A DNA stretch of 64,000 bases, from assembly GCA_033854175.1 (NCBI GenBank), contig JAWOKN010000052.1, positions 28,221 to 92,220 on the forward strand. The letters run 5' to 3'. Position numbers and translations under genes: made by a program. The notes under the pieces were generated by a model, which saw only the letters and a list, made by a program, of their open reading frames with translations, had not been told where the DNA came from and ran no database searches. How positions within the stretch are numbered: the stretch's first letter is position 1; each line of letters starts with the position of its first letter. Origin of the DNA: DATKPE01 sp033854175 (GTDB taxonomy: Bacteria; Bacteroidota; Ignavibacteria; UBA10030; SZUA-254). Below, one piece after another: positions 1-8,918 of this stretch.

Positions 1-1109
1 AGGGATTCGTTGATGCGCTTCTGGAGGCGGATTTTGATATGCAGGATGCGCCGAAGGACTCGCTGGTGATCAGCGAGACCGTCCGGTACACCGATGAAAA
101 AAACGGCGTCGACATCGTCGCCCTGCCGACTGACGACTACCGGGTGACGGTGATGATCGACTATCAGAACCCGGCCCTGGGGAGTCAGCACACGGGACTC
201 TTCGATCTCGAAAAGGAATTCGTCCCGGAGTTCGCCCCCGCGCGGACCTTTTGTTTCCTGCACGAGGTGGAAGCGCTCCACACCCAGGGTCTCATCAGGG
301 GGGGGAATCAGGACAACGCGATTGTCATTGCCGATCAGGGTCTCACCGATGAGGATCTTCTCAGGATCACAAAAAAGCTGGGATTGAACCAGAAGCTGGT
401 CATCGGTACAAACGGCATGGTGAACAACAAGGAACTCCGGTTCAAGAATGAACCGGCGCGGCACAAGCTTCTCGACGTGATGGGAGATCTGGCGCTGATC
501 GGGGCGCCCATCAAGGCGCAGATCCTGGCTGCGAGGCCCGGTCATGCGAGCAACGTCGAATTCGCAAAGAAGATCCGCAAGCTCTACCAGCAGGAAAAGC
601 TCGTCAAGAAGTACCAGTTCGAGCGGAAGGAAGGGGTTGTCTTTGACAGCAACGCGCTCCTGAAAATCCTCCCGCACCGTTTTCCGTTCATCATGGTGGA
701 CAAGATCATCGAGTTCAAGCTTGACGAGCGGATTGTGGGGGTAAAGAACCTGACGGCGACCGACTGGTTTTTCCCGGGGCATTTTCCGGGGCGGCCGATC
801 ATGCCGGGTGTACTGATCTGTGAGGCGATGGCGCAGACCGGTGGTGTTCTTCTTTTGAACGGTCTGGAAAATCCCGAAGGAAAGCTCGCGGTGTTCACGG
901 GGATCAACAACTGCAAATTCCGCAAACAGGTCGTACCGGGGGATCAGTTATTGCTGGAGGTCACGATACAGAGCCGGAGGGCCAGGATCGCCATCATGAA
1001 GGCCCGGGCCTTCGTCAGCGACGAACTGGCGGCCGAGGCGGAATTCAGTGCGGCCATCGTCGACCGGGACGACACTTCGTTGCGGTCAAAAAACAACCAG
1101 GCACCTTAA
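1..1109 (+). CDS. lpxC/fabZ: bifunctional LpxC deacetylase / FabZ dehydratase (5' truncated)
   Basis: Fusion of UDP-3-O-acyl-N-acetylglucosamine deacetylase (LpxC, committed step of lipid A synthesis) with 3-hydroxyacyl-ACP dehydratase (FabZ), a cytoplasmic arrangement known from Bacteroidota/Chlorobiota. The reading frame is open from base 3, so the gene begins upstream of the window; the first internal ATG (39) is not the real start. The LpxC part shows HKLLDVMGD, holding the second zinc His and Asp, and RPGHASN with the catalytic His; the first zinc His lies outside. After a short linker the FabZ part starts near base 650 with LPHRFPFIMVDKI, then the FPGHFPGRPIMPGVL helix with its active-site Glu in CEAMAQ. 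Followed 45 nt later by lpxA, so both early lipid A enzymes and the hydroxyacyl supply step are co-transcribed. Confidence 0.95.
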   Translation, partial: GFVDALLEADFDMQDAPKDSLVISETVRYTDEKNGVDIVALPTDDYRVTVMIDYQNPALGSQHTGLFDLEKEFVPEFAPARTFCFLHEVEALHTQGLIRGGNQDNAIVIADQGLTDEDLLRITKKLGLNQKLVIGTNGMVNNKELRFKNEPARHKLLDVMGDLALIGAPIKAQILAARPGHASNVEFAKKIRKLYQQEKLVKKYQFERKEGVVFDSNALLKILPHRFPFIMVDKIIEFKLDERIVGVKNLTATDWFFPGHFPGRPIMPGVLICEAMAQTGGVLLLNGLENPEGKLAVFTGINNCKFRKQVVPGDQLLLEVTIQSRRARIAIMKARAFVSDELAAEAEFSAAIVDRDDTSLRSKNNQAP

Positions 1110-1154
1110 GCTTCGTCCAAAAAGTCAGACAACCAACTCCCGCACCTTTCACAT

Positions 1155-1940
1155 ATGAGTACGACCATTCATCCGACCGCGATAGTCGGTCCGAAGGCAA
1201 AGCTCGGCGAAAATATCAGTGTAGGCCCGTTCACGGTCATCGAGGACGATGTCCAGGTCGGTGACGGCACAATCATCGCGTCCAACGCACTTTTGGCGAA
1301 CGGGACCAGGCTCGGCCGCGAATGCAGGGTTTCCCACGGGTCTGTTCTGGGGACCATACCGCAGGATCTGAAATTCCGGGGGGAGATCACCACCGTTGAA
1401 ATCGGCGAGCACACCGTGCTGCGGGAATACACGACAGTCAACCGGGGGACCCATGAACGCTGGAAGACGACCATCGGGAGCCACTGTTTTCTGATGGCAT
1501 ATGCGCACGTGGCGCATGACTGTTCGCTCGGCAACCACGTCATCCTGGCGAACGCGGTCAACATGGGGGGGCACGTGCTCATTGAAGACCATGCCGTCGT
1601 GGGGGGAATCGTGGCGATCCATCAATTCTCGCACATCGGCCGGCACTCGATGATCGGGGGCGGGTTCAGGGTCACAAAGGACGTCCCCCCCTACGTGCTG
1701 GCGGGGCAGGAGCCTCTTGCGTACAACGGATTAAACGTCGTGGGTTTGCGGCGGCGGAACTTCCCGCAGGAGACCATTCAGACGCTGGAAAAGGCGTATC
1801 AGCTGATCTACTACTCGCAGTTAAACGTCTCCCAGGCTCTGGAGAGGATCAAGAAGGAGCTTCCGCTCACCGAGGAGATCAAGCACGTCGTGGAGTTCAT
1901 CGAAAAAAGCAAACGGGGGATCATCTGGACGCGGCGGTGA
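1155..1940 (+). CDS. lpxA: acyl-ACP--UDP-N-acetylglucosamine O-acyltransferase LpxA
   Basis: 261 residues, the usual LpxA length. It transfers a 3-hydroxyacyl chain to UDP-GlcNAc, the first step of lipid A synthesis, in the cytosol as a left-handed beta-helix trimer. Hexapeptide repeats run through residues 5-190 (IHPTAIVGPKAKLGENISVG and similar). The catalytic His is H121 in AHVAHDC, matching H125 of the E. coli enzyme, and the C-terminal helical part begins near residue 195. It follows the lpxC/fabZ fusion directly and its TGA overlaps the GTG start of the next gene. No strong Shine-Dalgarno is visible upstream, so translation may depend on the preceding gene. Confidence 0.96.
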   Translation: MSTTIHPTAIVGPKAKLGENISVGPFTVIEDDVQVGDGTIIASNALLANGTRLGRECRVSHGSVLGTIPQDLKFRGEITTVEIGEHTVLREYTTVNRGTHERWKTTIGSHCFLMAYAHVAHDCSLGNHVILANAVNMGGHVLIEDHAVVGGIVAIHQFSHIGRHSMIGGGFRVTKDVPPYVLAGQEPLAYNGLNVVGLRRRNFPQETIQTLEKAYQLIYYSQLNVSQALERIKKELPLTEEIKHVVEFIEKSKRGIIWTRR

Positions 1941-2713
1941 AATGGCATTATCTCGATACCGGCCGTCACTCGGGCGCATGGAACATGTCGCTGGACGAAC
2001 ATCTTGCGAAGCGATTCGATCCGTCGGACGATCATCCGATCCTGCGGGTATACGGGTGGGAACCCTGGACCATATCGCTCGGCCGGCATCAATCGATGGA
2101 CGAATTCGACCTCGGGAAAATCCAGCGGGACGGGATAGGGATTGTGCGGCGGCCCACGGGCGGGCGGGCCATCCTTCACGCGCATGAGCTCACCTACAGC
2201 ATCATTGTGAGCGGCGCCGGGCAGAGTGCCCGGGCGATCTATCTCCATCTGAGCCGCGGCATACTGGCTGCGCTCCGGCTTCTGGGGATCGAGGCCGAGT
2301 TATCCGGCGCGGATGAAATCCTTCCCGGGCTGCACCGCAATCCCCTTTCCGTCCCCTGTTTCAGCACATCGACGCGGAGCGAGATCGGGTGGCGGGGGAA
2401 GAAAATCGTCGGCAGCGCGCAGAGGCGGTATGGTGAGACGATCCTCCAGCACGGGTCATTTCTCCTGGGGCGTGAGCACCGCCGGATCACCAGTTATCTC
2501 TCCCCGGCGATCGAGGAGATGAAGGCGGCCATTGACGGCCACCTCCTTGAGCGGACAACTGAAGCCGAAAGTGTTCTCGGTCGGCAGGTATCGTTCGATG
2601 AGGCAGCGGGGTGTCTGCGGACGGGGATGGAGGAGTCATACGGCATAGAGTTCATTCCCTACGAACAAAAGTGGAGTGCACAAGAAGTACAACAACCTAT
2701 ACCAACACCATGA
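1937..2713 (+). CDS. LipM-type octanoyltransferase / lipoate-protein ligase A family
   Basis: 258 residues of the biotin/lipoate A/B protein ligase family. The GTG start overlaps the lpxA stop by 4 nt. The substrate loop RRPTGGRAILHAHELTYS (residues 71-88) and the lysine motif GKKIVGSAQRR (K155/K156) are present. A cysteine sits at 141 in SVPCF, followed by the E-x-x-x-x-G-K spacing seen around the acyl-thioester Cys of Bacillus LipM, so an octanoyl-ACP transferase is more likely than an ATP-dependent ligase. The product would be octanoylated E2 or GcvH, the precursor of lipoate. Its place in an lpx operon is unusual but fits shared use of acyl-ACP. LplA is the alternative assignment. Confidence 0.78.
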   Translation: MKWHYLDTGRHSGAWNMSLDEHLAKRFDPSDDHPILRVYGWEPWTISLGRHQSMDEFDLGKIQRDGIGIVRRPTGGRAILHAHELTYSIIVSGAGQSARAIYLHLSRGILAALRLLGIEAELSGADEILPGLHRNPLSVPCFSTSTRSEIGWRGKKIVGSAQRRYGETILQHGSFLLGREHRRITSYLSPAIEEMKAAIDGHLLERTTEAESVLGRQVSFDEAAGCLRTGMEESYGIEFIPYEQKWSAQEVQQPIPTP

Positions 2714-3537
2714 AAAAACCAGGCATACCGCAGGAAAAAGCGCGTGTGGTCACCACAAAAACCGTGATGACCATGAAGCAGACGGGCGAAAAAATCGCCA
2801 TGCTCACGGCGTATGATTATCTGGTGGCAAAATACCTCGACCAGGTGGGTGTCGACATCATCCTGGTGGGGGATTCGCTCGGCAATGTGGTTCAGGGGTA
2901 TGCGACGACGCTGCCGGTGACGATTGACGACATGATCTACCATGCAAAGGCGGTCAAGCGGGCCGTCAAAAACGCGCTGATCGTCGTCGACATGCCGTTC
3001 ATGTCGTTTCAGACGAGCATCGGTGATGCGATCAAGAACGCAGGCCGCATCATGAAGGAGGTCGGTGTGGGGGCGGTGAAGCTGGAAGGCGGGGAATACA
3101 TAGCCGACATCGTGCATCACCTCGTCAAGATCGGGATACCGGTCATGGGTCATCTCGGGCTGACGCCGCAGGCGATCAACAAATTCGGCACCTATGAAGT
3201 CCGTGCGCAGGACAAGAAGGAGGCTGATGAACTCCTGCATGACGCGCAGGTGCTGGCCGATGCGGGTGTCTTCGCGATCGTCCTCGAAAAAATTCCCGCG
3301 CTGCTGGCGAAAAAGGTGACAAAAGCCATCGATATCCCGACCATCGGGATCGGGGCGGGACCCTACTGCAACGGGCAGGTCCTTGTGGTGTACGACATGC
3401 TCGGGTTGACGGAAGAATTCAAGCCGCGGTTTGTCCGCCGGTACGCCGAGATGGCTGACAGCCTGCGCAACGCTTTCCGTAATTACATCCTGGATGTCAA
3501 GGCGGAAAAGTTCCCCAGCGAGAAAGAGAGCTATTGA
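2710..3537 (+). CDS. panB: 3-methyl-2-oxobutanoate hydroxymethyltransferase
   Basis: 275 residues. Adds a hydroxymethyl group from methylene-tetrahydrofolate to ketoisovalerate, the first committed step of pantothenate (CoA) synthesis; cytoplasmic decamer in known members. Signature LTAYDYLVAKYLDQVGVDI and VGDSLGNVVQGY near the N-terminus carry the Mg-binding Asp; KLEGG and GHLGLTPQ follow, with IGIGAGPYCNGQVLV near the C-terminus. The ATG at 2710 overlaps the stop of the preceding gene (ATGA). An earlier in-frame ATG at 2611 lies deep inside that gene and would add 33 residues with no family similarity, so it is not used. Downstream surE overlaps by 4 nt. Confidence 0.95.
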   Translation: MKKPGIPQEKARVVTTKTVMTMKQTGEKIAMLTAYDYLVAKYLDQVGVDIILVGDSLGNVVQGYATTLPVTIDDMIYHAKAVKRAVKNALIVVDMPFMSFQTSIGDAIKNAGRIMKEVGVGAVKLEGGEYIADIVHHLVKIGIPVMGHLGLTPQAINKFGTYEVRAQDKKEADELLHDAQVLADAGVFAIVLEKIPALLAKKVTKAIDIPTIGIGAGPYCNGQVLVVYDMLGLTEEFKPRFVRRYAEMADSLRNAFRNYILDVKAEKFPSEKESY

Positions 3538-4337
3538 AAAAGCCGGCTCCTGTATCGAAACGCGTTCCGAGGATACTCCTTTCGAACGATGACGGCATTG
3601 ACGCGCCTGGTCTTGACGCGCTGGTCCGTGAAATGAAAAAAATCGGCGATGTGACCGTTGTCGCGCCGGACAAGCAGCGGAGCGCAGTCGGCCACGCCAT
3701 CACGATGAATTACCCCCTCCGCGCGGTCCACTACTATAAAAACAGAAAATTCTTCGGTCATGCTGTGGAGGGGACTCCTGCCGACTGCGTCAAGCTGGCG
3801 GTCCACTCCCTGCTGCGTCAGAAGCCCGACATCCTCATCTCTGGTGTCAACCACGGCTCCAACACGGCGATCAACATCATCTATTCGGGGACCGTATCGG
3901 CAGCGACGGAAGGGACGATCCTCGGGATACCCTCCATCGCGGTATCGCTCACCACCTATGCGAAGGCGGACTTCCGGTTTGCGGCGACCGTGGCACGGAA
4001 GCTCGCGACGATGGTCCTGGCGAAGGGTCTGCCGGCGGGGACGCTGCTCAACGTTAACGTGCCTGCCGTCAAGCCGCGCGAGATCGCCGGGACACGGATC
4101 ACGCGTCAGGGAAAAACGCGGTGGGATGACACCTTTGATGTCCGCCGCGATCCGAACGACAAGGAATACTACTGGCTCACGGGGAAGCTGGAGATCATCG
4201 ACCACTCGGAGGAGACAGATGAAATCGCCGTGCGGAAGAAATTCATATCGATCACACCCATCCAATACGATCTCACCGACTATCCGGCGATCGGGAAGCT
4301 CCGCCACTGGAAGCTGAACGATCTCGGGACGAGATAA
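3534..4337 (+). CDS. surE: 5'/3'-nucleotidase SurE
   Basis: 267 residues. Metal-dependent phosphatase hydrolysing nucleoside monophosphates, associated with survival in stationary phase. LLSNDDGIDAPGL places the metal Asp pair at D19/D20; APDKQRSAVGHAIT and SGVNHGSNTAINIIYSGTVSAA, with the conserved Asn, follow in the family order. The start is TTG at 3534, overlapping the panB TGA; family alignment needs a start at or just after this point and no ATG is available, so a coupled TTG is preferred. It ends the lpx-lipM-panB-surE transcription unit. Confidence 0.94.
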   Translation: MKKPAPVSKRVPRILLSNDDGIDAPGLDALVREMKKIGDVTVVAPDKQRSAVGHAITMNYPLRAVHYYKNRKFFGHAVEGTPADCVKLAVHSLLRQKPDILISGVNHGSNTAINIIYSGTVSAATEGTILGIPSIAVSLTTYAKADFRFAATVARKLATMVLAKGLPAGTLLNVNVPAVKPREIAGTRITRQGKTRWDDTFDVRRDPNDKEYYWLTGKLEIIDHSEETDEIAVRKKFISITPIQYDLTDYPAIGKLRHWKLNDLGTR

Positions 4338-4342
4338 ACTCC

Positions 4343-4360
4343 CCCCCCGCGGGCGGGGGG
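4343..4360. terminator. GC-only hairpin between convergent genes
   Basis: CCCCCCGC and GCGGGGGG flank a 2-nt GG, giving a very stable 8-bp stem between surE and the convergent acyltransferase gene. No real U-tract follows on either strand, so it is at best a weak or bidirectional terminator. Confidence 0.35.
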
Positions 4361-4364
4361 TGCA

Positions 4365-5549
4365 TCAGGTTTGTTTCAGGAAAAACGCTATCACGATTCC
4401 GGCAAGGACGGCGAATTCGGCCGTATTGGCAAGGGGTTTGTTCCACCGCTTCATGGCATGCCACGTGTAGGCCATCGCGTACATGATCGCGGTGAGAACG
4501 ACAAAAAGGCCCATGCACTGGAGATAATTCAGGGTCGGGCCGAACAGGCGGACGAAGCTGAATTCATAGGTATAGCCATAGACCACCAGGAGGTGGACGA
4601 CATAGACAAGCAGGGACTCCTGGCCGAAAACGGCGATGACGGATTTCCCTTCTGTGGTGCGGTCGGACGCATACTGCCAGAGGCCGAACAGGGCCAGAAG
4701 GACGAGTGAAAACCTGACAAAGAAAAACTCCGGGCTGTATTGAAAAAAGTTATGACGGGGATAGACCTGGAGGGGGAGGAACTCCGCAAGAAGCGCAACG
4801 GTGCCCATGACAAGTGCCGATATCATAAGCCAGCGCATCACCTTCCGTTCATGGGATCGTGTTTTCATCCAGACAAAAAAGCCGCCGACCAGTGTGCCGC
4901 CCGTCAGGAACGCGGCCCAGGGAAAGAGGGGAAACAGCGACTTCACCTGAGTTGAAAAGTACGGGCCGAGCCATGGTGGCCAGGATGATACATCGATCTC
5001 GCGGACAACCGGCGACAGGAAAACGACCGCAAGTGAAATGATGGATACGACGGGATAAAAAATGACCTTCTGCCGGAGGAGGGCGGCCAGAAGGATCAGA
5101 AGGAAGAGCGTCAGCGCGATGACCTGGAGGATATCGACCTGATACAAGGTGTCCCATGTCTTAGGGTCGGTGATCTGTGTTAATTTCGTGAACGAGAAGA
5201 ACGGCAGATGGAGCGAATAGGCGACAACGAAAATAAACAGGAGCCGCACCGCGTACCGCCAGAACGATTTTTTCAGGGAAACCATCGCGCTCCATTTGCG
5301 GGCGAGCATGATCGCCGCCGCAATACCCGCGCAGAACAGGAATGAAGGAGCGACGAGGCCGTTGAAAAAACTCAGAATGGTGAACGGGAGCTGATTTTTC
5401 AGATCCGGCCGGAGGAGGGCATTGACGACATGCGTTTCGATCATGACGAACACGGACCAGCCGCGGAGGAGATCGATGAACAGAAATCGTTCCGAGGAGG
5501 ATATGAGACGGGGTTCTCGCAAGGGGTTCTGTGCGGAAGGGGGAATCAC
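4365..5549 (-). CDS. multipass membrane acyltransferase, HGSNAT-like (DUF1624/DUF5009 type)
   Basis: 394 residues with about ten hydrophobic segments. The first segment, RFLFIDLLRGWSVFVMIETH (from residue 21), has the D-x-x-R-G signature of the heparan-alpha-glucosaminide N-acetyltransferase-like family, whose members are thought to move acetyl groups across the inner membrane onto sugars. The substrate here is unknown; an envelope glycan or lipid is a reasonable inference. The ATG overlaps the stop of the upstream receiver protein (ATGA), so the two are translated together. Related acyltransferase-3 proteins are an alternative family. Ends 28 nt from convergent surE. Confidence 0.65.
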   Translation of the reverse strand: MIPPSAQNPLREPRLISSSERFLFIDLLRGWSVFVMIETHVVNALLRPDLKNQLPFTILSFFNGLVAPSFLFCAGIAAAIMLARKWSAMVSLKKSFWRYAVRLLFIFVVAYSLHLPFFSFTKLTQITDPKTWDTLYQVDILQVIALTLFLLILLAALLRQKVIFYPVVSIISLAVVFLSPVVREIDVSSWPPWLGPYFSTQVKSLFPLFPWAAFLTGGTLVGGFFVWMKTRSHERKVMRWLMISALVMGTVALLAEFLPLQVYPRHNFFQYSPEFFFVRFSLVLLALFGLWQYASDRTTEGKSVIAVFGQESLLVYVVHLLVVYGYTYEFSFVRLFGPTLNYLQCMGLFVVLTAIMYAMAYTWHAMKRWNKPLANTAEFAVLAGIVIAFFLKQT

Positions 5550-5917
5550 GTATTCCCGAGTTTCGTGCGGATCACCGACTCAAGCTTCCTCGGATCCACC
5601 GGTTTCACAAGATAGGCATCGACGCCGAGCGTACGGCTATATTTCTGCGCCAGGGCGTCATCGACACCGGTGAGGAACAGAAACGGGACTGACCGGGCGC
5701 GTTCAAGTTTTCTGACCGCCTGGCAGAGTTCAAAGCCGTTCATGGGTTGCATCCGCAGATCGGCAATGATCAGATCGGGGATTGAGGACTCAAGATACTC
5801 GAGTGCCCCGGAACCGGTGAGAAACGTATGGACCGTGTACCCTTTGCCCTCCAGACTCAGTTTCAGCAGGTTGAGTGCCTCTTCCTCGTCGTCGATGTAG
5901 AGGATAGTCTTCTTCAT
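5546..5917 (-). CDS. single-domain response regulator (receiver only)
   Basis: 123 residues forming one CheY-like receiver: acidic pair in YIDDEEE, phospho-acceptor Asp in IIADLRMQPMNG, Thr in FLFLTG, and the conserved Lys-Pro in LVKPVD. There is no output domain. A longer frame reaches 6082, but residues before MKKTILYIDDEE are non-homologous and the ATG at 5917 gives the canonical receiver start. It overlaps the acyltransferase start by 4 nt, suggesting the two act together. No cognate kinase is adjacent; the hybrid kinase at 14682 is the nearest co-regulatory candidate by family only. Confidence 0.88.
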   Translation of the reverse strand: MKKTILYIDDEEEALNLLKLSLEGKGYTVHTFLTGSGALEYLESSIPDLIIADLRMQPMNGFELCQAVRKLERARSVPFLFLTGVDDALAQKYSRTLGVDAYLVKPVDPRKLESVIRTKLGNT

Positions 5918-5966
5918 ATTCCCACGATAGGTTGCCGGTGGTGCGGGATTGGTTTCACCGGGTTCA

Positions 5967-5995
5967 AAAGTAACCGTATTTTCATCTAAAGTCAA
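5967..5995 (-). promoter_or_regulatory. candidate promoter for the receiver-acyltransferase pair
   Basis: On the minus strand TTGACT (5995-5990), a 17-nt spacer and TACTTT (5972-5967). The -35 is good, the -10 is weak. The first ATG downstream is 5917. Confidence 0.35.
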
Positions 5996-6076
5996 ACACG
6001 CACCGAAGCCCTCCTGAAGGGGGTGATCATCCGTGAATACCCGCTTGAGGCCCGGGGGTGAACGGGGTGCAGGTGT

Positions 6077-6105
6077 TTGCATTTACCGCCGGAAATTTCT
6101 AATTT
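6077..6105 (+). promoter_or_regulatory. candidate sigma70-type promoter of the patatin gene
   Basis: TTGCAT (6077-6082), 17-nt spacer, TAATTT (6100-6105). Transcription would begin near 6112, so the TTG at 6077 cannot be the start codon and ATG 6125 is favoured. Confidence 0.5.
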
Positions 6106-6124
6106 TAAACCGAATTTCTCAGGA

Positions 6125-8875
6125 ATGGAATTGACAAGACACTATTGCAGCAGATGGTTCCTTTTCTGCATCACTTCCCTGTTCTTTTTCGCATCATCGA
6201 CTCTCCGCGGCCAGGACACAATCCTCATCAGGGCGACATCGGGGCCCCTGCAGTTCAGCGGGCTTTCGTTGCGGACCGCGGGGAATCCCGGCGGGCGGCC
6301 GAAGATCGGGCTTGTGTTGAGCGGAGGGGGGGCACGCGGGCTTTCGCAGATCGGCGTCCTGAAGGCGCTGGAGAAGCACCACATCCCCGTTGACGTCATC
6401 GTCGGAAACAGCCTCGGGAGTGTTGTGGGCGGTCTCTACGCATCGGGGTACTCGATCGCGCAGATCGAAAGCATCGCGGTTCATGCTGACTGGGGCGACC
6501 TCCTCTCCTTCTCGGAGGAAACAAAGCGGACCGACCTCTATCTCGAGCAGAGGCAGACCGAGGAGAAGGGGTACCTCGTTGTGCGGTTTGAGGGAATCGA
6601 GCCGGTCATTCCATCCTCGATATCCGGTGGTCAGCGGCTGTCGAACTTTTTTTCCCAGCTCGCCCTGCAGGCCATCTACCATCCCAATCCGAGTTTCAAC
6701 GACCTGAAGATCCCCTTCAGGGCGATCTCGACCGATCTGATCTCCGGGAAGCGGGTCATCCTGGATCACGGTTCGCTTGCCGAAGCGATGCGCGCGAGCA
6801 TCACGGTGCCGTTATTGTACTCCCCGCTGGAGCGTGATTCGATGGTGCTGGTTGACGGGGGGCTTGTATCGAACATACCGGCCGACGTGGCGCGCTCGAT
6901 GGGGTGTGATCTCGTGATTGTGGTGAATTCGACCAGTTCGATGCGGCGGGCCGATCAGATGTCCGCGCCGTGGGAAATCGCCGATCAGATCATCACGATC
7001 ATGATGCAGGAAAACAACCAGCGCGAACTGCGGCTCGCCGATGTGGTGATCACCCCTGACGGAGCCCGGAGGATCGTGTCGGATTTCAGCGGCATCGATT
7101 CGCTGATCATCCAGGGGGAGGCTGCTGGTGAGGAAAGCGCGGCAAAAATCGATTCCCTCATCAGGGCGTTCGGGGCCGCGCCGCAGCCCGTCGCCGACAG
7201 CCTCCTGGGATCGGCCGACAGTTTACTGATCGAGGAACCGATCCCCGAGGAAATCCACGACGCGATGGTGGCGCAGCACCGGCAGCACCGGCTGAGTGTG
7301 AGGTCGCTGACATATTTCCTCAACAGGATCGCAGAGATCAACAACAGCACCGACGTTTACGCCCAGATAACCTCATCCGTGCGGTCGGGGGTCAAAATCT
7401 TCGTTCACCAGAAGTTATCTCCCCGGATCACCTCGCTCAGCTACACCGGGAACCAGCTGATCGGCAACGGGGATATCGACCGGGAGCTCGCGCCGATCCG
7501 GGGGCGTATCGACGAAAGTGTGGACATCCAGAAAGCGCTGGAACGGGTATTGAAGCTTTACCGGGACCGCGGGTATGCGCTCGCCCGGTTTGATTCCCTC
7601 TCATACAACCGTGACGCGGGTGACCTCTATTTTCACCTGAACGAAGGGACAATCAAGCAGATACGGTACGAGGGGAACGTCAACACCAGGGATTACATCA
7701 TCCGGCGGGAGTTTCCGCTTGAGGTCGGGGACATCTTCAGCATCGACAAGGCGACGCAGGGGATCATCAACATCAGGAGTACGGGGTTATTTGATTACGT
7801 CCTCCTGGATGTCGAGTACCGGGATGACCAGCCCGTTCTCATCCTGCGGGTGAAGGAAAAAAGTTCCGAACTTTTGCGGGCGGGGCTTCATGTGGACAAC
7901 GAGCACAGTTTTGTCACGACCATTGACATCCGGGATGCAAATTTCAGGGGTGCGTGGGAGGATCTCGGGCTCATCGCGCGCTACGGATACCGGGACCGTT
8001 CCGCTGAATTCGGGTATACGGTCAACCGGATCTTCAACACCTATTTTACGCTGGACCTGAAGGGGTACATCAACTCGCGGGACGTATTCACCTACAGGGA
8101 CGATTTCACCCCGGGGAGTGTGAGCTGGGACCGGGTACAGACCGGGAGCTACCGGAAGCAGATCTACGGCTGGTCGCTCTCCTTCGGGAGGCATTTTGAG
8201 CGGTTCGGCGACATGAGCGCGATATTCCGGATGGAAAACCACCAGGTGAAGGAACTTTCCGGGACCGGGTACTCGCCCGAGCAGTTTCATTTTGCGAGCA
8301 TAGAGATCCAGAGCATCGTCGACACCAAGAACAAATTCCTCTTCCCGACGGCCGGGACATACGCCTCATTGAGTTACGAGGCGGCCTCCGAGCGTCTCGG
8401 GAGTGAAATCGGTTACGGGAAGATCAACCTGACATACGAGTCATACTTCACAGTTGCGGCGGGGCACACCTTACGGCCCAAGGTCACGTTCGGATTCGCG
8501 GACCGGACGCTCCCGCTGACCGAGCAGTTCACGCTGGGAGGATTGGGTTCATTCTACGGGTTACGGGAAGATGACAGTTACGGCAGGCAGATTCTGCTTG
8601 TCAACTTCGAATACCGGTACGCCCTGCCGATCAAGATTCTTTTCGATTCCTATCTCAAGGTACGGTACGATCTGGTATCGATCTCCCTGGTGCCGGAGGA
8701 ATTAAAACTGCGGAGCTTCCGGTACGGATTCGGGGGGGAGCTGGCGCTTGACACCCCCATTGGGGAGGCCTCGGTCGGGCTGGGGCAGAGCTTTTATCCC
8801 CGGCAGGATTTGCCGAAGACCCCGATCGGTTTCGGACCGCTGCTGGTCTATTTTACCATCGGACCCTCGCTCTAG
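6125..8875 (+). CDS. patatin-like phospholipase fused to POTRA and Omp85 barrel
   Basis: 916 residues with a hydrophobic signal peptide from the ATG at 6125. The patatin domain (about 55-300) has the oxyanion GGGARG (67-72), nucleophile GNSLG (S96) and the dyad Asp in VDGG (D244). Residues near 430-590 resemble POTRA repeats (ITSLSYTGNQLIGNGDIDREL, IRYEGNVNTRDYIIRREFPLE). The C-terminal third is a bacterial surface antigen (Omp85) beta-barrel. The architecture parallels PlpD-type (type Vd) autotransporters, in which a lipase is attached to a barrel in the outer membrane. Likely role: lipid or phospholipid hydrolysis at the outer membrane. Whether the lipase domain faces outside or the periplasm is not visible from sequence. 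Confidence 0.88.
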   Translation: MELTRHYCSRWFLFCITSLFFFASSTLRGQDTILIRATSGPLQFSGLSLRTAGNPGGRPKIGLVLSGGGARGLSQIGVLKALEKHHIPVDVIVGNSLGSVVGGLYASGYSIAQIESIAVHADWGDLLSFSEETKRTDLYLEQRQTEEKGYLVVRFEGIEPVIPSSISGGQRLSNFFSQLALQAIYHPNPSFNDLKIPFRAISTDLISGKRVILDHGSLAEAMRASITVPLLYSPLERDSMVLVDGGLVSNIPADVARSMGCDLVIVVNSTSSMRRADQMSAPWEIADQIITIMMQENNQRELRLADVVITPDGARRIVSDFSGIDSLIIQGEAAGEESAAKIDSLIRAFGAAPQPVADSLLGSADSLLIEEPIPEEIHDAMVAQHRQHRLSVRSLTYFLNRIAEINNSTDVYAQITSSVRSGVKIFVHQKLSPRITSLSYTGNQLIGNGDIDRELAPIRGRIDESVDIQKALERVLKLYRDRGYALARFDSLSYNRDAGDLYFHLNEGTIKQIRYEGNVNTRDYIIRREFPLEVGDIFSIDKATQGIINIRSTGLFDYVLLDVEYRDDQPVLILRVKEKSSELLRAGLHVDNEHSFVTTIDIRDANFRGAWEDLGLIARYGYRDRSAEFGYTVNRIFNTYFTLDLKGYINSRDVFTYRDDFTPGSVSWDRVQTGSYRKQIYGWSLSFGRHFERFGDMSAIFRMENHQVKELSGTGYSPEQFHFASIEIQSIVDTKNKFLFPTAGTYASLSYEAASERLGSEIGYGKINLTYESYFTVAAGHTLRPKVTFGFADRTLPLTEQFTLGGLGSFYGLREDDSYGRQILLVNFEYRYALPIKILFDSYLKVRYDLVSISLVPEELKLRSFRYGFGGELALDTPIGEASVGLGQSFYPRQDLPKTPIGFGPLLVYFTIGPSL

Positions 8876-8881
8876 GGCCAA

Positions 8882-8910
8882 TTGTTTTTCTGGCGGCCTC
8901 TTGGTATCTT
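8882..8910 (+). promoter_or_regulatory. candidate promoter of archease-rtcB
   Basis: TTGTTT (8882-8887), 17-nt spacer, TATCTT (8905-8910). The archease ATG at 8919 begins 9 nt after the -10, so the mRNA would have almost no leader. Confidence 0.4.
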
Positions 8911-8918
8911 CCTGCTGC

